Positions 34,046 through 44,427 of a stretch of DNA of 64,000 nt are shown piece after piece. Origin of the DNA: Candidatus Hinthialibacter antarcticus (GTDB taxonomy: Bacteria > Hinthialibacterota > Hinthialibacteria > Hinthialibacterales > Hinthialibacteraceae). Where the stretch lies: contig JAVCCE010000076.1 of NCBI GenBank assembly GCA_030765645.1, positions 62,001 to 126,000 of the forward strand. Direction: 5' to 3'. The notes under the pieces are model-generated. The model was not told the DNA's origin, did not search any database, and worked only from the letters and a program-made list of their open reading frames with translations. Both the position numbers and the translations under genes were made by a program. How positions within the stretch are numbered: the first letter of the stretch is position 1; each line of letters starts with the position of its first letter.

Positions 34046-34654
34046 TTATTCCCGTTTGATGGCGCAGCCAAACGCGGGAAAGTGGGGAACCGCCGGGGCT
34101 TTATTTTGCAGCAGAGATTCGAGCGCGTTGATGACGTAGTGCTGGTCGGCTTTGTCTGGATTGTGGTTATTGTCGATTGCGCCAAAGTAGTGAAGGCGTT
34201 TATCTTGACCGATGACGAAGGCTTCCGGTGTTTTGCTTGCGTTGAACTGGTCGGCAAGCATATTGCCGTAGTCTTTCAGTACCGGGTAGGCGAGCGCATG
34301 TTGTTTGTGATACGCCAGGATGTCCGTTTCTGAATTTGCGGCGTTTGAATCGACGACCCAGAATATAACATTTCTCGGCTGATAGGCTTGATACAGGTTT
34401 TGCAGGCGTTCTTCGTACACCCGGGAGACGGGGCAGTGAAAGTTCCAAAAGTATACGACAATGATGTTTTCACCCAGCATTTCGCCCAGGTCGTGTAGTT
34501 TGCCCGCAACGTCTTTTAAGGCGAACGGTTGGACCTCATCGCCTAACTGGTAGGGCGGCGAGGCGGCTGCGACTTCTCCGGCGGGTTGGGCGGTGCCAGT
34601 CAATGCGATGAACAGTGCAAAAAAAACAGAGAAAAATAGGCGGAGAAAAAACAT
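34046..34654 (-). CDS. Secreted redoxin-domain protein
   Basis: A 202-residue exported protein with an N-terminal signal peptide ending near TGTAQPAG. The thioredoxin-like fold shows PFALKDVAGKLHDLGEML, VVYFWNFHCPVSRVYEERL and the cis-Pro strand KTPEAFVIGQDKRLHYFGAIDN. It has a single active-site Cys in HCPVS, and a second Cys near the end (AFGCAIK), as in a redoxin subgroup that pairs these two. The ATG at 34654 lies 5 bases from AGGAGG; an upstream TTG is too close to that site. Probably a periplasmic redox protein. Confidence 0.75.
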   Translation of the reverse strand: MFFLRLFFSVFFALFIALTGTAQPAGEVAAASPPYQLGDEVQPFALKDVAGKLHDLGEMLGENIIVVYFWNFHCPVSRVYEERLQNLYQAYQPRNVIFWVVDSNAANSETDILAYHKQHALAYPVLKDYGNMLADQFNASKTPEAFVIGQDKRLHYFGAIDNNHNPDKADQHYVINALESLLQNKAPAVPHFPAFGCAIKRE

Positions 34655-34793
34655 CAATGCCTCCTGAAAATAACTGCCTTATTGAGTATAAAGATATTGT
34701 AAGTATAAGGCAAAAAGATTTGCGCTGAATTTGAACATACAATACGTGATACGCGTTCAACAATATATATTGAATATGTATGAGGAGTTGGTC

Positions 34794-35510
34794 ATGGAAC
34801 TCAAAGGTAAAGTTGCAATCATTACTGGCGCCAGCAGCGGCATCGGTTGGGCCATCGCGGAAAACTTGCACGAAGCGGGCGTTCAATTGGTGCTGACCGG
34901 GCGCCGCGCGGAGCGTCTCGAAGAACTGGCGGCAAACCTGAACGGCGCTATGACCATCGCGGGCGACATCGCCGATGCGGGCATGCCGGGGCGTCTGTTG
35001 GACGCGGCCTTGGAGCGTTTCGGGCAATGCGACATCGTGGTGAATAACGCAGGCGTAATGACGGTCGGCCCCATCGAAGACATTGATATTGATGCGGTAT
35101 GCAAGATGGCGCGGATCAACGTCGAAGCCGTCTACCGGATGGCTTATGTCGCGCTCAAGCACTTTAAATCAACCGGCAGCGGATTTTTGTTGAACCTGTC
35201 GAGCATTCTCGGAACCAAGGTGCGTCCCACCACCGGCGCCTACGCGGGTACGAAATACGCCATTGAAGCTTTAACTGAAGCGCTGCGTATGGAACTCGCC
35301 AAAACCGATATCGGCATTGCTTGCATCGAGCCGGGTTTAGTGAAGACCGAACTTCATCGCGAATGGGATGTTCACCCGACGGAGGCGCTTGATATCCCCC
35401 GGGCGTTAAAGCCGGAAGACATTGCGCGTATGGCGCGTTTTATTTTAGAGCAGCCGTCGCATGTCCGAATTCATCGGTTGTTGACGTTGCCGACAGACCA
35501 ATCAATATAG
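34794..35510 (+). CDS. Short-chain dehydrogenase/reductase
   Basis: A 238-residue classical SDR, cytoplasmic. The NAD(P) motif is ITGASSGIGWAIA, the structural NNAG is present, the catalytic Ser is in LNLSSILGT and Tyr/Lys in YAGTKYAIEAL. An Arg in TGRRAERLEEL at the end of strand 2 favours NADP. The ATG at 34794 follows GAGGAG by 6 bases; the upstream frame lacks a ribosome site. The substrate cannot be inferred. It converges on the coiled-coil locus at 35512. Confidence 0.88.
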   Translation: MELKGKVAIITGASSGIGWAIAENLHEAGVQLVLTGRRAERLEELAANLNGAMTIAGDIADAGMPGRLLDAALERFGQCDIVVNNAGVMTVGPIEDIDIDAVCKMARINVEAVYRMAYVALKHFKSTGSGFLLNLSSILGTKVRPTTGAYAGTKYAIEALTEALRMELAKTDIGIACIEPGLVKTELHREWDVHPTEALDIPRALKPEDIARMARFILEQPSHVRIHRLLTLPTDQSI

Positions 35511-35511
35511 G

Positions 35512-36063
35512 CTAGCGCTTGTCTTTCTCTTGAAAGGCCATCCGGTTTTGTGATGGGTCGGGCGGCGGTCTTTCATTTTCCGGCTGCTCTGTTGTTTGCG
35601 TCGCCGTGGGGATGGCCTCAATGGGCTTGGGTTTTAGATCGTCGGGTAGTTCTTCTTCAAGGCGCTTTGCGATATTGGTGAGCGAATTGAGCGCAACGCG
35701 CTTTGCTGCAATGATTTTTTCTAATTTCACCACTTCATCGAGTTGATGTGTGACGGTCTTGCGCAACACGTTTATATTCGCCGTCTGAAGCGCGGATATG
35801 TTTACGTTATAGCCTATGATGTCTCTTGCGCTGTCTTGTAACAAGTTGATCTGCTGAAGCACTTCTTCTAAAAACTCTGCGTCACCGCTTGATTCGGCGG
35901 CGGTTTTGGCGAATTGAAGAATGTACGACTTACATTCTTCCAACACATGAATCTCGATTGACAAAAGCGATTTCCAGCGGTTGACCAAATTGATGCGGGT
36001 CAAAAGAACCTGATGCTGATTGGAAACCAGATCGGAAAGGTCGCGAGCAGACGCGCTTTTCAG
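35512..36063 (-). CDS. Coiled-coil protein, 3' part of a possibly frameshifted gene
   Basis: The frame runs from about 36063 to the stop at 35512. It has no ATG: only CTG at 36063 (overlapping the upstream stop as CTGA) or TTG at 36001-36003 could start it. It encodes SARDLSDLVSNQHQVLLTRI, long amphipathic helices, then a Pro/Glu-rich tail (QTTEQPENERPPPDP). The upstream frame at 36060-36395 has the same character. Removing one copy of a 5-base tandem duplication (36062-36071) joins the two frames into a protein of about 292 residues. Function unknown. Confidence 0.55.
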   Translation of the reverse strand: MKSASARDLSDLVSNQHQVLLTRINLVNRWKSLLSIEIHVLEECKSYILQFAKTAAESSGDAEFLEEVLQQINLLQDSARDIIGYNVNISALQTANINVLRKTVTHQLDEVVKLEKIIAAKRVALNSLTNIAKRLEEELPDDLKPKPIEAIPTATQTTEQPENERPPPDPSQNRMAFQEKDKR

Positions 36064-36395
36064 TTGAGTTGGCGGTTAAATTTTCCATATTCTACTGGAG
36101 AGCGCGAGGCATTCATTTTGTCCTGCAAACCAAGGATTTCGCGTATTGATTTTTTGCTTTCCAGTTCCCGAACTCTTCGTTGAAATTTATCAAGATTTGA
36201 TGCGTATTTATCTGCCGATTGGATGACCTGGTTTGATTGTATCCATTGGATGCGGGTTTCTGCTTTGAGTTGGTTGGCAGAGATTGAAAAATCTTTCATG
36301 AAAGTTGATACGATATCAATTTCATGTTTCATCCCGTCGATGATGCGTTGTCCATCTCCATTGGCTAAAGTCTCAAGATGTTTTCGAATATCCAC
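36060..36395 (-). CDS. Coiled-coil protein, 5' part of a possibly frameshifted gene
   Basis: A 111-residue helical protein starting at GTG 36395 with an AGGA site. It has no known domain. Sequence such as MKHEIDIVSTFMKDFSISAN and NLDKFQRRVRELESKKS forms charged helices. It stops at TGA 36060-36062, directly after the duplicated 5-mer CAACT CAACT (read on this strand). With one 5-mer the reading would run on as FNRQLKSASARDL into the next frame. It may be a broken gene, an expansion-contraction switch, or an assembly error. Confidence 0.55.
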   Translation of the reverse strand: MDIRKHLETLANGDGQRIIDGMKHEIDIVSTFMKDFSISANQLKAETRIQWIQSNQVIQSADKYASNLDKFQRRVRELESKKSIREILGLQDKMNASRSPVEYGKFNRQLN

Positions 36396-36862
36396 AGGTG
36401 TTATTCCTCAAAAAACTTTGACCCATCAATACATGATCATCTTACCTTACTTTTAAGGTGATTGAATAGTCTTTTGTCGGTTTTGCAGTCTATTTGTCTG
36501 TAATCGGTTAGTGATAAATGTATCCATAACCTGTAATGCAAAAGGTTACTTATACATTTTGGGTTACAAGGAGAATGGATAAATCCAAATGGACTTATGC
36601 GCAATACGGAAGTCATAATTGTAACTTAGATTTATATGAAAGAGTTGATAATTTATTGTCATTGTTCAAGATAGAATTCTTTAAATGTTATAAACATATA
36701 CTAGATTCAAACTAAGATTAAATGGGTGGATGTAACTCTTTTTTTTCAACATGTTATTTTGGAGCACATTTTGCTCTTCGCTCTTCTCAGTAATAATAAT
36801 CAGGTGCTTGGAGCCGATTTTATGACGACGCCACAGCATTCAAACCACTCAGGAGAAAAGAC
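36396..36862. other. A+T-rich intergenic region upstream of chemoreceptor
   Basis: No confident gene is seen. An intact frame of 46 codons (36575-36715) starts only one base after an AAGGAG, too close for normal initiation. The stretch contains several TATAAT-like sequences, so the chemoreceptor promoter could lie here, but none is decisive. An AGGAGA site at 36850 serves the gene at 36863. Confidence 0.4.
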
Positions 36863-38887
36863 ATGTTAAGCTGGAAGAACATTAGACTCAGTGGAAAGTT
36901 CATCATCGGTTTTGGAGTAGTAATTGTGCTTTTAATCATTGTTGCTGGACGATCCTATTTCGGCGTTAGTGGCATTGTAGACAATGCGAAAGAAGTGATT
37001 TCGGGCAATAAACTTAGAGGCGATATTTCTCAGCGGATTGTCGATCACTTAAACTGGGCGTCTGAAGTTAGCGCATTTCTTAACGATGAAAATGTGCATG
37101 AACTCAATGTCCAAATTGACCATACTCAATGTGCATTTGGGAAATGGTACGATAGTGAAGAGCGAACTCACGCTGAAGAACTTGTGCCTGAACTCAAACA
37201 AACGCTAGCCAACATCAGCGAACCCCATCAGCGCTTGCATGAGTCTGCCGGTAAAATCAAAGCTGTCTATCACGACGCCGATATAGAACTTGGAAACTTT
37301 CTACGTGAGATGAAAACGGCCCACTTAACTTGGGCGCATAGAGTCAAAGATGTATTTGTTGACAATACTTTGACTACGATCCAAGCCGAGATGGACCCCC
37401 ATCAATGCGCATTTGGAAAGTGGCTCTATTCAGCAGAAGTCGAGACGCTCAAGCAACAAGACCCGGCCTTTGCGGCAGCCGTTACGCAAGTATATGAGCC
37501 TCATACCAAGTTACATGAAAGCGCAGCCGTTATTCAAGAAATGCTCACGAATGGAAAGAGAAGTGAAGCGGCGGCCTATTACATGGCCAATACTGAAACT
37601 GGGGCTAGTCAAACCTTAAGCGCAATTGACAATATTTTAGCGTGGCACGCTCAGAGCGTCGATGGCTTAAACCAAGCGCGCCAAATCTATGCGCAGGAGA
37701 CCACAACTTCGTTGAATGAAGTTCACGAGTTATTAAATAAAGTGCGCTCGACTGTCGCCGATAACGTGATGACCGATGCGGCGATGTTATCTTTGGCCGG
37801 GAGTACGCGCTTGCAAGTCATTGGATTTAGCATCGTAGCCGTCGTTGTCGCAATCATTTTGGCGCTGGTAATCTCGCGTGGAATCGTAAAACCGCTGTTG
37901 GTTAACATCAACTTTGCCGAACAAATCGCCAGCGGCGACCTGACTCATGTTCTTGAAGTGGACCGCAAAGATGAATTGGGAACTTTATCATGCAGTTTAA
38001 ATGATATGTCGACCCGGTTGCGCGACCTGATGGTGAATATTCGCATGGCTTCTGAACAAGTGTCAGCTAGCGCGGAACAGCTATCCGGCTCTTCACAGGA
38101 ATTAGCGAACTCCACGACCGAACAGGCGGCCAGCCTTGAGGAAACATCATCCGCCGTGGAAGAACTGACCTCATCCATTCAATCCAATGCCGAAAATGCA
38201 CAAAAGACCAATCGCAATGCGTCAAACTCAGCGCTCGAAGCAGAAAAGGGCGGCGTTGCCGTGTCAGAGACAGTGCAAGCAATGAAAACCATTGCCGAGA
38301 AAATCACGGTTATCAATGATATTTCCGACCAAACCAACCTGCTTGCTTTGAACGCCGCCATCGAAGCGGCCCGCGCAGGCGAAATGGGCAAAGGGTTCGC
38401 AGTCGTAGCAGTTGAAGTGAGAAAACTGGCTGAACGCAGCCAACTCGCCGCCAAAGAAATTGGCGAACTCGCGACAACCAGTGTTGGCAAAGCGGAGAAT
38501 GCTGGCAAAGTCATTCAGACTGTCGTCCCCGCCATTCAAGACGCCGCGCGTCTGGTGCAGGAAATTGACGCCGCTTGCGGCGAACAATCCAATGGCGCTA
38601 TGCAAATTCGTCAGGCGATTGAACAATTGAATGCAGTCACTCAACAAAATTCCGCAGCGAGTGAAGAAGCGGCTTCCGCAAGTGAAGAACTGAATGCGCA
38701 AGCGCTTCAGCTGCAGGATATGATTGCTTACTTCCGCGTGAATGAGAGCGAACTGGCGAGTGGGGCCACTCCGAGCGCACCTTCTCCGGTTGTAAAACAA
38801 TCTCCACTCAATGGCAAGCCGACGGCCTCAGTAAATCGCTTGCAAGAAGTGTTTGAAAAAACCGAGGAATTTCAGCCGATTCAATAA
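36863..38887 (+). CDS. Methyl-accepting chemotaxis protein with two CZB domains
   Basis: A 674-residue chemoreceptor. A membrane helix (residues about 12-30) starts the ligand region. Two tandem chemoreceptor zinc-binding (CZB) domains follow: H62, C90, H122 and H126, and H154, C182, H214 and H218, each with QCAFGKW around the Cys. A second membrane helix (about 320-343) leads to HAMP and the long signalling coil, with the conserved tip [23 protein letters not shown] domains are usually single; two outside the membrane suggest sensing of zinc or its redox state. No che or flagellar genes are in the window. A terminator follows. Confidence 0.92.
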   Translation: MLSWKNIRLSGKFIIGFGVVIVLLIIVAGRSYFGVSGIVDNAKEVISGNKLRGDISQRIVDHLNWASEVSAFLNDENVHELNVQIDHTQCAFGKWYDSEERTHAEELVPELKQTLANISEPHQRLHESAGKIKAVYHDADIELGNFLREMKTAHLTWAHRVKDVFVDNTLTTIQAEMDPHQCAFGKWLYSAEVETLKQQDPAFAAAVTQVYEPHTKLHESAAVIQEMLTNGKRSEAAAYYMANTETGASQTLSAIDNILAWHAQSVDGLNQARQIYAQETTTSLNEVHELLNKVRSTVADNVMTDAAMLSLAGSTRLQVIGFSIVAVVVAIILALVISRGIVKPLLVNINFAEQIASGDLTHVLEVDRKDELGTLSCSLNDMSTRLRDLMVNIRMASEQVSASAEQLSGSSQELANSTTEQAASLEETSSAVEELTSSIQSNAENAQKTNRNASNSALEAEKGGVAVSETVQAMKTIAEKITVINDISDQTNLLALNAAIEAARAGEMGKGFAVVAVEVRKLAERSQLAAKEIGELATTSVGKAENAGKVIQTVVPAIQDAARLVQEIDAACGEQSNGAMQIRQAIEQLNAVTQQNSAASEEAASASEELNAQALQLQDMIAYFRVNESELASGATPSAPSPVVKQSPLNGKPTASVNRLQEVFEKTEEFQPIQ

Positions 38888-38914
38888 CAACACAACTGAA
38901 AATTATCGTCTGTA

Positions 38915-38955
38915 AAATGCGCCTACTTTTACACAAAGTGGGCGCTTTTTTTTAT
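38915..38955 (+). terminator. Rho-independent terminator of chemoreceptor
   Basis: Perfect stem GCGCCTACTTT/AAAGTGGGCGC apart from one G-T pair (38919-38929 and 38935-38945), followed by eight T. Confidence 0.88.
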
Positions 38956-39051
38956 TAACGCTGACATCCTTCTATAAATCGCTTATATTAGTTATGTTAG
39001 GTGATTATGAGCGAGATGAGTGACAGATTGAATTAAAGGGGATTTTAACCA

Positions 39052-42000
39052 GTGTATTTTTCTTCTCTAAAGCGTGTATTTATATCTACTTTTTTATTGA
39101 TTGCGGCGGTCAGCGTTTATGGCGACGTCATCATCAACGAAATAATGTACAATCCTCGCAGCAACGGCAATGACGCGGAATATGTCGAATTATATAACCG
39201 TTCAGATTCTGCGGTCGATCTGTCTGGCTGGCAGTTCAGCGACGGCATCAGTTTCACTTTCCCTTTGGGAACGCAAATCGCCGCGAAGAGATATATCGTC
39301 GTTTGCCGCAATGAATTGTTCGTCCGTGATTTTTACCGACTTGATCCGGCAATGGCGACGCTGGGGAATTATGCGCCGTCGGGTCTCTCAAATAGCGGTG
39401 AGACGCTTACGCTGCGCGATATCAACGGCTTGCTGATTGACCGCGTAGAATATAATGATGCAGCGCCCTGGCCGACTCCGGCTGATGGCAACGGTTCGTC
39501 GCTGGAGTTAATGCACCCGCAGACGGACAACTCAAACGCGACCTATTGGGCGCCCAGCATCCGTCCCACTCCAGGCCAGGCGAACAGCCAACTGCTTAGC
39601 AGCATCCCGCCGCGCTTCGTTTCGATCCAGCGTACGCCGCAAATTCCCGGCTCCGATTCGCCGATTTCTGTTGTTGTTCAATTTGAAGAAGGCGATGTGT
39701 TGCAAGAGGCGACCCTTTCATACATCGTCAACAACGGCAGCCAACAAAATGTTCCCATGCAAGCGAACGGCAACGTGTTTAACGGCGAGATTCCCGCGCA
39801 GGCCGACGGCGCGTTTGTTGAATATTGGGTCACGGTGATTAGCGAACAAGGCTTTGGGTTAACGCTGCCAGTGGGGACGGTTGAAAACCGTTACGTCTAT
39901 CGCGTCATGCAGGCATTGCCCGAACCCGGTTCGGTTGTCATTAACGAAGTGATGTATAACAATCCGGTCGCATTTGAAGACGACCGCGAGTTTATCGAGT
40001 TATTCAACCCCGGCGCTGCAACGATTGATTTATCATTTTGGAAATTGCGCGACAGTAACGACGATAATTTTTATACGCTTCCTGTTGGAACCAGCATTGC
40101 CGCCAATGGATTTCTTGTCATTTCCAAGCGCAAAGAGGCTGGATGGCCTGACCCTGTTCTAGAGAATTTATCATTCTCATTCGGCGACAACGGCGATGAA
40201 GTGCGCCTGTTTGATCCCAATGACCGTTTAATTGCCAAGGTTGAATATAACGATAGCGCAGAGTGGCCGGTGGGTGCTGACGGCGAGGGCGGCAGTCTGG
40301 AATTGCTCCAGGCTTCGCGCCCGAATAATGACCCAAACAACTGGGCGGTTTCTGCCAATGGCGGTTCGCCGGGTCGCGCCAACGTCCGCGCTGTGAATGA
40401 CTCGGCTTATGCGGATTACGACATCGTCATCAACGAAATTTTTTATCACCCGCCCAACGAAGAATACGACAATAACATTCGCCTGGAATATATCGAATTG
40501 TATAACCGGGGCGACAAGCCCGTTGACGTCAGGGGATGGCGGTTTACAAGAGGCGTCGAATTTTCGATTGCTGAGACCACAGTCATCCAACCCAAAGGGT
40601 ATCTTCTGATTGATAAAAACCCGGGCGATTATGCGAATATCACCAACCGTCGCGGTGGTTTTGCTCTGACGCTCGACAACGGCGGAGAGGCGATTGCGCT
40701 TACCAGTGACGACGGCGTTGTGATTGATTACGTTGAGTACGCTGATTCGTTCCCGTGGCCGACGCTGCCTGACGGCGAGGGGCGTTCGCTGGAATTAATC
40801 GCGCCCTTTGGCGACAACCGCGATGCGCAATATTGGGCCAATGGGCGCCCTAACAGCCCTGGTAAAGCCAACCATGCGATTCTGACAAATGCGCCGCCGC
40901 GCATCACCGATGTTCAACATACGCCGGAGCGGCCTGTCGCATCCACCGTCGATTCGGATGTGGTGTTCACCACTGTTGTTGAAACCGGCGATCTGTGGAG
41001 AATCTTCAAAGGTACCGAGCAGCCCCCAAATAATTGGAACGCGCGGAGTTTTAACGCATCCAGTTGGGAGGAAGGCCCCTCTGGCATCGGTTACGGCGAC
41101 GGCGACGACGCAACCGAATTATCGGATATGCGGGACAATTATCAGAGCGTGTATATTCGTACGGAGTTCACGATTCAAAATCTGAACCGCGTTGATAGCA
41201 TACTTTTCAGTATTGATTACGACGATTCGTATGTCGCGTATTTAAATGGGCAGGAAATATCCCGATCCAATGTCAGCGGCAATCCGCCCAGTTATACGAC
41301 TTTCGCAAACGCAAACCACGGCGCCAGCGTTGACGACGGCGCAGGCGCTATCGACCAAGTCGACATTACGAGTTTTCTGCCTTTGTTAGTGGAAGGGACA
41401 AACGTCCTCGCCATTCAGGGACACAACGTGAATTTAGGCAGTTCTGATTTTTCGTTGATCCCTCAATTGGCGGTGGGGCGCGCGTTTACGCAAGGCGAAG
41501 AGATTTCTGATTCGATTGTAATTGAAGCCCAGGTTCGCGATTCGGACGGCGTCGATAGCGTTACGCTTCAATATCAGCGTTTGGCGTCGCCCGCCGGAGT
41601 CGGATTGTTTGTCGAAGATTGGAAATCAACGCCCATGTTTGACGACGGCGCCCACGGCGACCGTTTCGCCAACGATGGGCGCTATGCAGTCATCTTCACC
41701 GATATTGAAACGATCCAACCGAATGAAGCCTGGCGATATCGAATCGCCGCTAAGGATGCGAGCGGCGTTGAAGCGTTGCGTCCGCTGCAAGATGACTCCA
41801 TGCGCAACTATATCTTATTCGTCAACGATGCGCTGGAAGAAGTCGCCTACCCGACCATCAAACTCTACGCCGAGCAATCCACGTTAGCGTTTTTAACGCG
41901 CAATCCCGACACCAATCAGGAACAGCCTTGTATTGCCGTCATTGACGGTAAGCCATTTGATTTATTCTACGGCGGCGGCGTCCGTTTTCGCGGCGACGGC

Positions 42001-44337
42001 TTGCGTAATAATCCCAAGAAAAACTGGAAGATCGTCTTTCCAAAGGGAGAGCGCTATAAGGGCCAGCGCGCGTTGAACCTAAACGCCAATAATCACACCA
42101 CGGCTTTGCTCGACGGCGAGTCGGGCGTGTTGGAGCATTTGGCCTATCAGGTGTTTGAAGACCTCGGCGTGACCGCGCCGGATACCAAGCATGTGCGCAT
42201 CATGCTCAACAATGAATACATCGGCCTCTATTTGCAGGTCGAGCAAGTGAACGAAGATTTTCTATCAGAACACAATCTGGCGGATGAAACCGATATATAC
42301 AAAGCGGGCGTCGGTTCCCGCCGCGCGAACATGGCGCGCGAGCCGGACTTTGATACGTATGTTTTGAAATATGAAAGCATGTTGCGCCGCGACAGTGATA
42401 TCCAAACGCTGGTCGATTTTATTGAAGGCTTGAATGACGCCGAAAACCTTCCTGCGTTCTTTGCGCAAAATCTCGATGTTGAGTCGTATGTCAACTATTT
42501 ATGTGCGATTGCGTTGACCACCCATTTTGACAGCGTCGAGAAAAATTATTTGCCGACGCGCGGCGCCGACGGACGTTGGAAAATTGTTCCAATCGACGCC
42601 GTGAATACTTGGGGATTGACCCTGACCAATATGGCGTTCCCGCTGGCGTCAGATTTCGATGTGTTGGACGGCGCGGACTCCGGTCGCTTTTTTGGAACGA
42701 ATGTTTTGCGCAAAAAATTCTTGAGCGTTCCTGAGTATCGCGCAATGTATTTTGAGCGCTTGCGTTCGCTGGTTGAAACCTATTTCACGAATGACAATCT
42801 TAATACTCTGATTGATGCCTATTGGACATTCATCCAGTCGGGTATGCAAGAAAACAAAGACCGCTGGGGTTCCGCAGTCAGTTTGAGCAGCATCCCATCG
42901 CAGCTGAAGACATACATCGCAGAGCGACGCGCGTTCATCATGGCGGACACGGACGTGTTCCCGACGGGCCGTTCCGTCAAGCCTGTGAATAACGCGCCCG
43001 CAAACAATGCTTCGCTAAATAACCGCACGGTGACGCTTCGCGTTAATCAACCGTCTGGGCAAACCATTGTCGAAACCGAATGGCAAATTGATTTCGCGTC
43101 AGGGCTTTTCGTAAAACCCGTTTGGTCAATCAAAGTTCTGCCAACCAGTAATGCAAATTCATATTTACTGCCCGCAGGCGTGTTGGCGTCTGGCGGACAA
43201 TATAAGTGGCGTATGCGCTGGAAGGTGAAAACGGGCGCCGACGGTGAAGTGCAGGCGTGGTCAGACTGGTCGGATGCAACGCAGTTTACTATGCAGAGCA
43301 GCCTTGCGCCGCCGGACGTTCAAAATGTAGTCGTAACCAACTTTGATAGTTCAGCGCGTTTCGAGTGGGATCCAATGCCTGCCAGTGATTTGCTTCGTGT
43401 GGATATTTTTGATCTGGACGGCGAGATTATCGAATCAACCTCCGCTGACGACAATCGCGTTCGCATCACCGGCTTACTGAATGGACAAACTCATCGCTTC
43501 CTGGTTCGCGTGGTATCAACCGACCTGCAAGTTTCGCCCGGCGTTTTGGTTGAAGCAAAACCGTCCGGCCCGCCTGCGGACGGACAAGTGATTGCGTATT
43601 TCCGCTTTGAAGGCAATGCGCAAGACCAGAGTGGCAACTTTACAAATGGAATGCTCATGGGCGATGCGCAATTTGCTTCACCTGGATCGCGCAACCCGGT
43701 GCCGCAGACCAACGAGCAAAATCAACAGGCGTTAAATCTCGGAGGACGGACAGGCGCGGGTTTCCAATTTGGTTCCACCGAAGCCTTGTTGGACGTTGCC
43801 AAGACGTTAACCGTTGAATGTTACGCGAAGTTTGATGAACCGACGGGCCAGATGGTTTTGGTTGATCGTTACGACGACGCCAACGCTTCGCAAGACGGCG
43901 TGTGGCGCTTTGCTGCGGGCATGAACGGCGACAGGTCGCTCGACTTTATTCTGAACGATGAAGACCGCAGCAGCGGCTATTTTGGACGCTTGCATATTTC
44001 CGCCCCGGCGACCATTTGGAGCGACGGCGAGTTCCATCATTATGCGGCTGTCGTCAATCTGGATTCATCGAGTTTTCAAGACCGCGTTCGCTTATACCGC
44101 AACGGACGGCAAGTACCGTCGCAGATTATTCATGACGATGGTGAAAGCCAGTACAACCGCTTCCGCAATCAGAGCGACTTGCCGATCTTGATTGGCGCGC
44201 GCCGCGTCGCGGGCGTCGGCACGGTGGATGTTTTAAAAGGCAGCATCGACGAAGTACGGCTGACGGCGGCGGCGTTAGAACCGCAGGCGTTTTTGAATCC
44301 GCCCGACCCATCGGTTGATGAATGGGCGCTGTATTAG
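39052..44337 (+). CDS. Giant secreted lamin-tail/CotH/LamG protein
   Basis: A 1761-residue exported protein with a GTG start, AAGGGG about 9 bases upstream and a signal peptide ending near VSVYG. Three lamin-tail domains begin near residues 24, 295 and 458 (for example DVIINEIMYNPRSNGNDAEY and SVVINEVMYNNP). A discoidin-like or jelly-roll segment near 655-800 follows, then a CotH-kinase-type domain at about 930-1290 (VRFRGDGLRNNPKKNWKI, LNNEYIGLYLQVEQVNEDF, KIVPIDAVNTWG). FnIII-like segments lie near 1300-1500, and a LamG-type domain runs from about 1510 to the end. The CotH motif usually reads 'WDlD...G'; here the second acid is Asn. Likely a surface or matrix protein. A terminator follows. 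Confidence 0.85.
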   Translation: MYFSSLKRVFISTFLLIAAVSVYGDVIINEIMYNPRSNGNDAEYVELYNRSDSAVDLSGWQFSDGISFTFPLGTQIAAKRYIVVCRNELFVRDFYRLDPAMATLGNYAPSGLSNSGETLTLRDINGLLIDRVEYNDAAPWPTPADGNGSSLELMHPQTDNSNATYWAPSIRPTPGQANSQLLSSIPPRFVSIQRTPQIPGSDSPISVVVQFEEGDVLQEATLSYIVNNGSQQNVPMQANGNVFNGEIPAQADGAFVEYWVTVISEQGFGLTLPVGTVENRYVYRVMQALPEPGSVVINEVMYNNPVAFEDDREFIELFNPGAATIDLSFWKLRDSNDDNFYTLPVGTSIAANGFLVISKRKEAGWPDPVLENLSFSFGDNGDEVRLFDPNDRLIAKVEYNDSAEWPVGADGEGGSLELLQASRPNNDPNNWAVSANGGSPGRANVRAVNDSAYADYDIVINEIFYHPPNEEYDNNIRLEYIELYNRGDKPVDVRGWRFTRGVEFSIAETTVIQPKGYLLIDKNPGDYANITNRRGGFALTLDNGGEAIALTSDDGVVIDYVEYADSFPWPTLPDGEGRSLELIAPFGDNRDAQYWANGRPNSPGKANHAILTNAPPRITDVQHTPERPVASTVDSDVVFTTVVETGDLWRIFKGTEQPPNNWNARSFNASSWEEGPSGIGYGDGDDATELSDMRDNYQSVYIRTEFTIQNLNRVDSILFSIDYDDSYVAYLNGQEISRSNVSGNPPSYTTFANANHGASVDDGAGAIDQVDITSFLPLLVEGTNVLAIQGHNVNLGSSDFSLIPQLAVGRAFTQGEEISDSIVIEAQVRDSDGVDSVTLQYQRLASPAGVGLFVEDWKSTPMFDDGAHGDRFANDGRYAVIFTDIETIQPNEAWRYRIAAKDASGVEALRPLQDDSMRNYILFVNDALEEVAYPTIKLYAEQSTLAFLTRNPDTNQEQPCIAVIDGKPFDLFYGGGVRFRGDGLRNNPKKNWKIVFPKGERYKGQRALNLNANNHTTALLDGESGVLEHLAYQVFEDLGVTAPDTKHVRIMLNNEYIGLYLQVEQVNEDFLSEHNLADETDIYKAGVGSRRANMAREPDFDTYVLKYESMLRRDSDIQTLVDFIEGLNDAENLPAFFAQNLDVESYVNYLCAIALTTHFDSVEKNYLPTRGADGRWKIVPIDAVNTWGLTLTNMAFPLASDFDVLDGADSGRFFGTNVLRKKFLSVPEYRAMYFERLRSLVETYFTNDNLNTLIDAYWTFIQSGMQENKDRWGSAVSLSSIPSQLKTYIAERRAFIMADTDVFPTGRSVKPVNNAPANNASLNNRTVTLRVNQPSGQTIVETEWQIDFASGLFVKPVWSIKVLPTSNANSYLLPAGVLASGGQYKWRMRWKVKTGADGEVQAWSDWSDATQFTMQSSLAPPDVQNVVVTNFDSSARFEWDPMPASDLLRVDIFDLDGEIIESTSADDNRVRITGLLNGQTHRFLVRVVSTDLQVSPGVLVEAKPSGPPADGQVIAYFRFEGNAQDQSGNFTNGMLMGDAQFASPGSRNPVPQTNEQNQQALNLGGRTGAGFQFGSTEALLDVAKTLTVECYAKFDEPTGQMVLVDRYDDANASQDGVWRFAAGMNGDRSLDFILNDEDRSSGYFGRLHISAPATIWSDGEFHHYAAVVNLDSSSFQDRVRLYRNGRQVPSQIIHDDGESQYNRFRNQSDLPILIGARRVAGVGTVDVLKGSIDEVRLTAAALEPQAFLNPPDPSVDEWALY

Positions 44338-44372
44338 ATGCTCCCATGCCGGAAACTGAAAGTTGTTTTACG

Positions 44373-44407
44373 AAAACGGCCTGCAGAAATGCAGGCCGTT
44401 TTTTTGT
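44373..44407 (+). terminator. Rho-independent terminator of the CotH gene
   Basis: Perfect 11-bp stem AACGGCCTGCA/TGCAGGCCGTT (44375-44385 and 44390-44400) followed by a T run. Confidence 0.9.
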
Positions 44408-44427
44408 GCGATGAAAAGTTGAGTGGC

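Noticed and set aside
36575-36715. 46-codon frame in the A+T-rich gap before the chemoreceptor
   Set aside because: The ATG is only one base from AAGGAG, the composition is non-coding-like, and no supporting feature was found.
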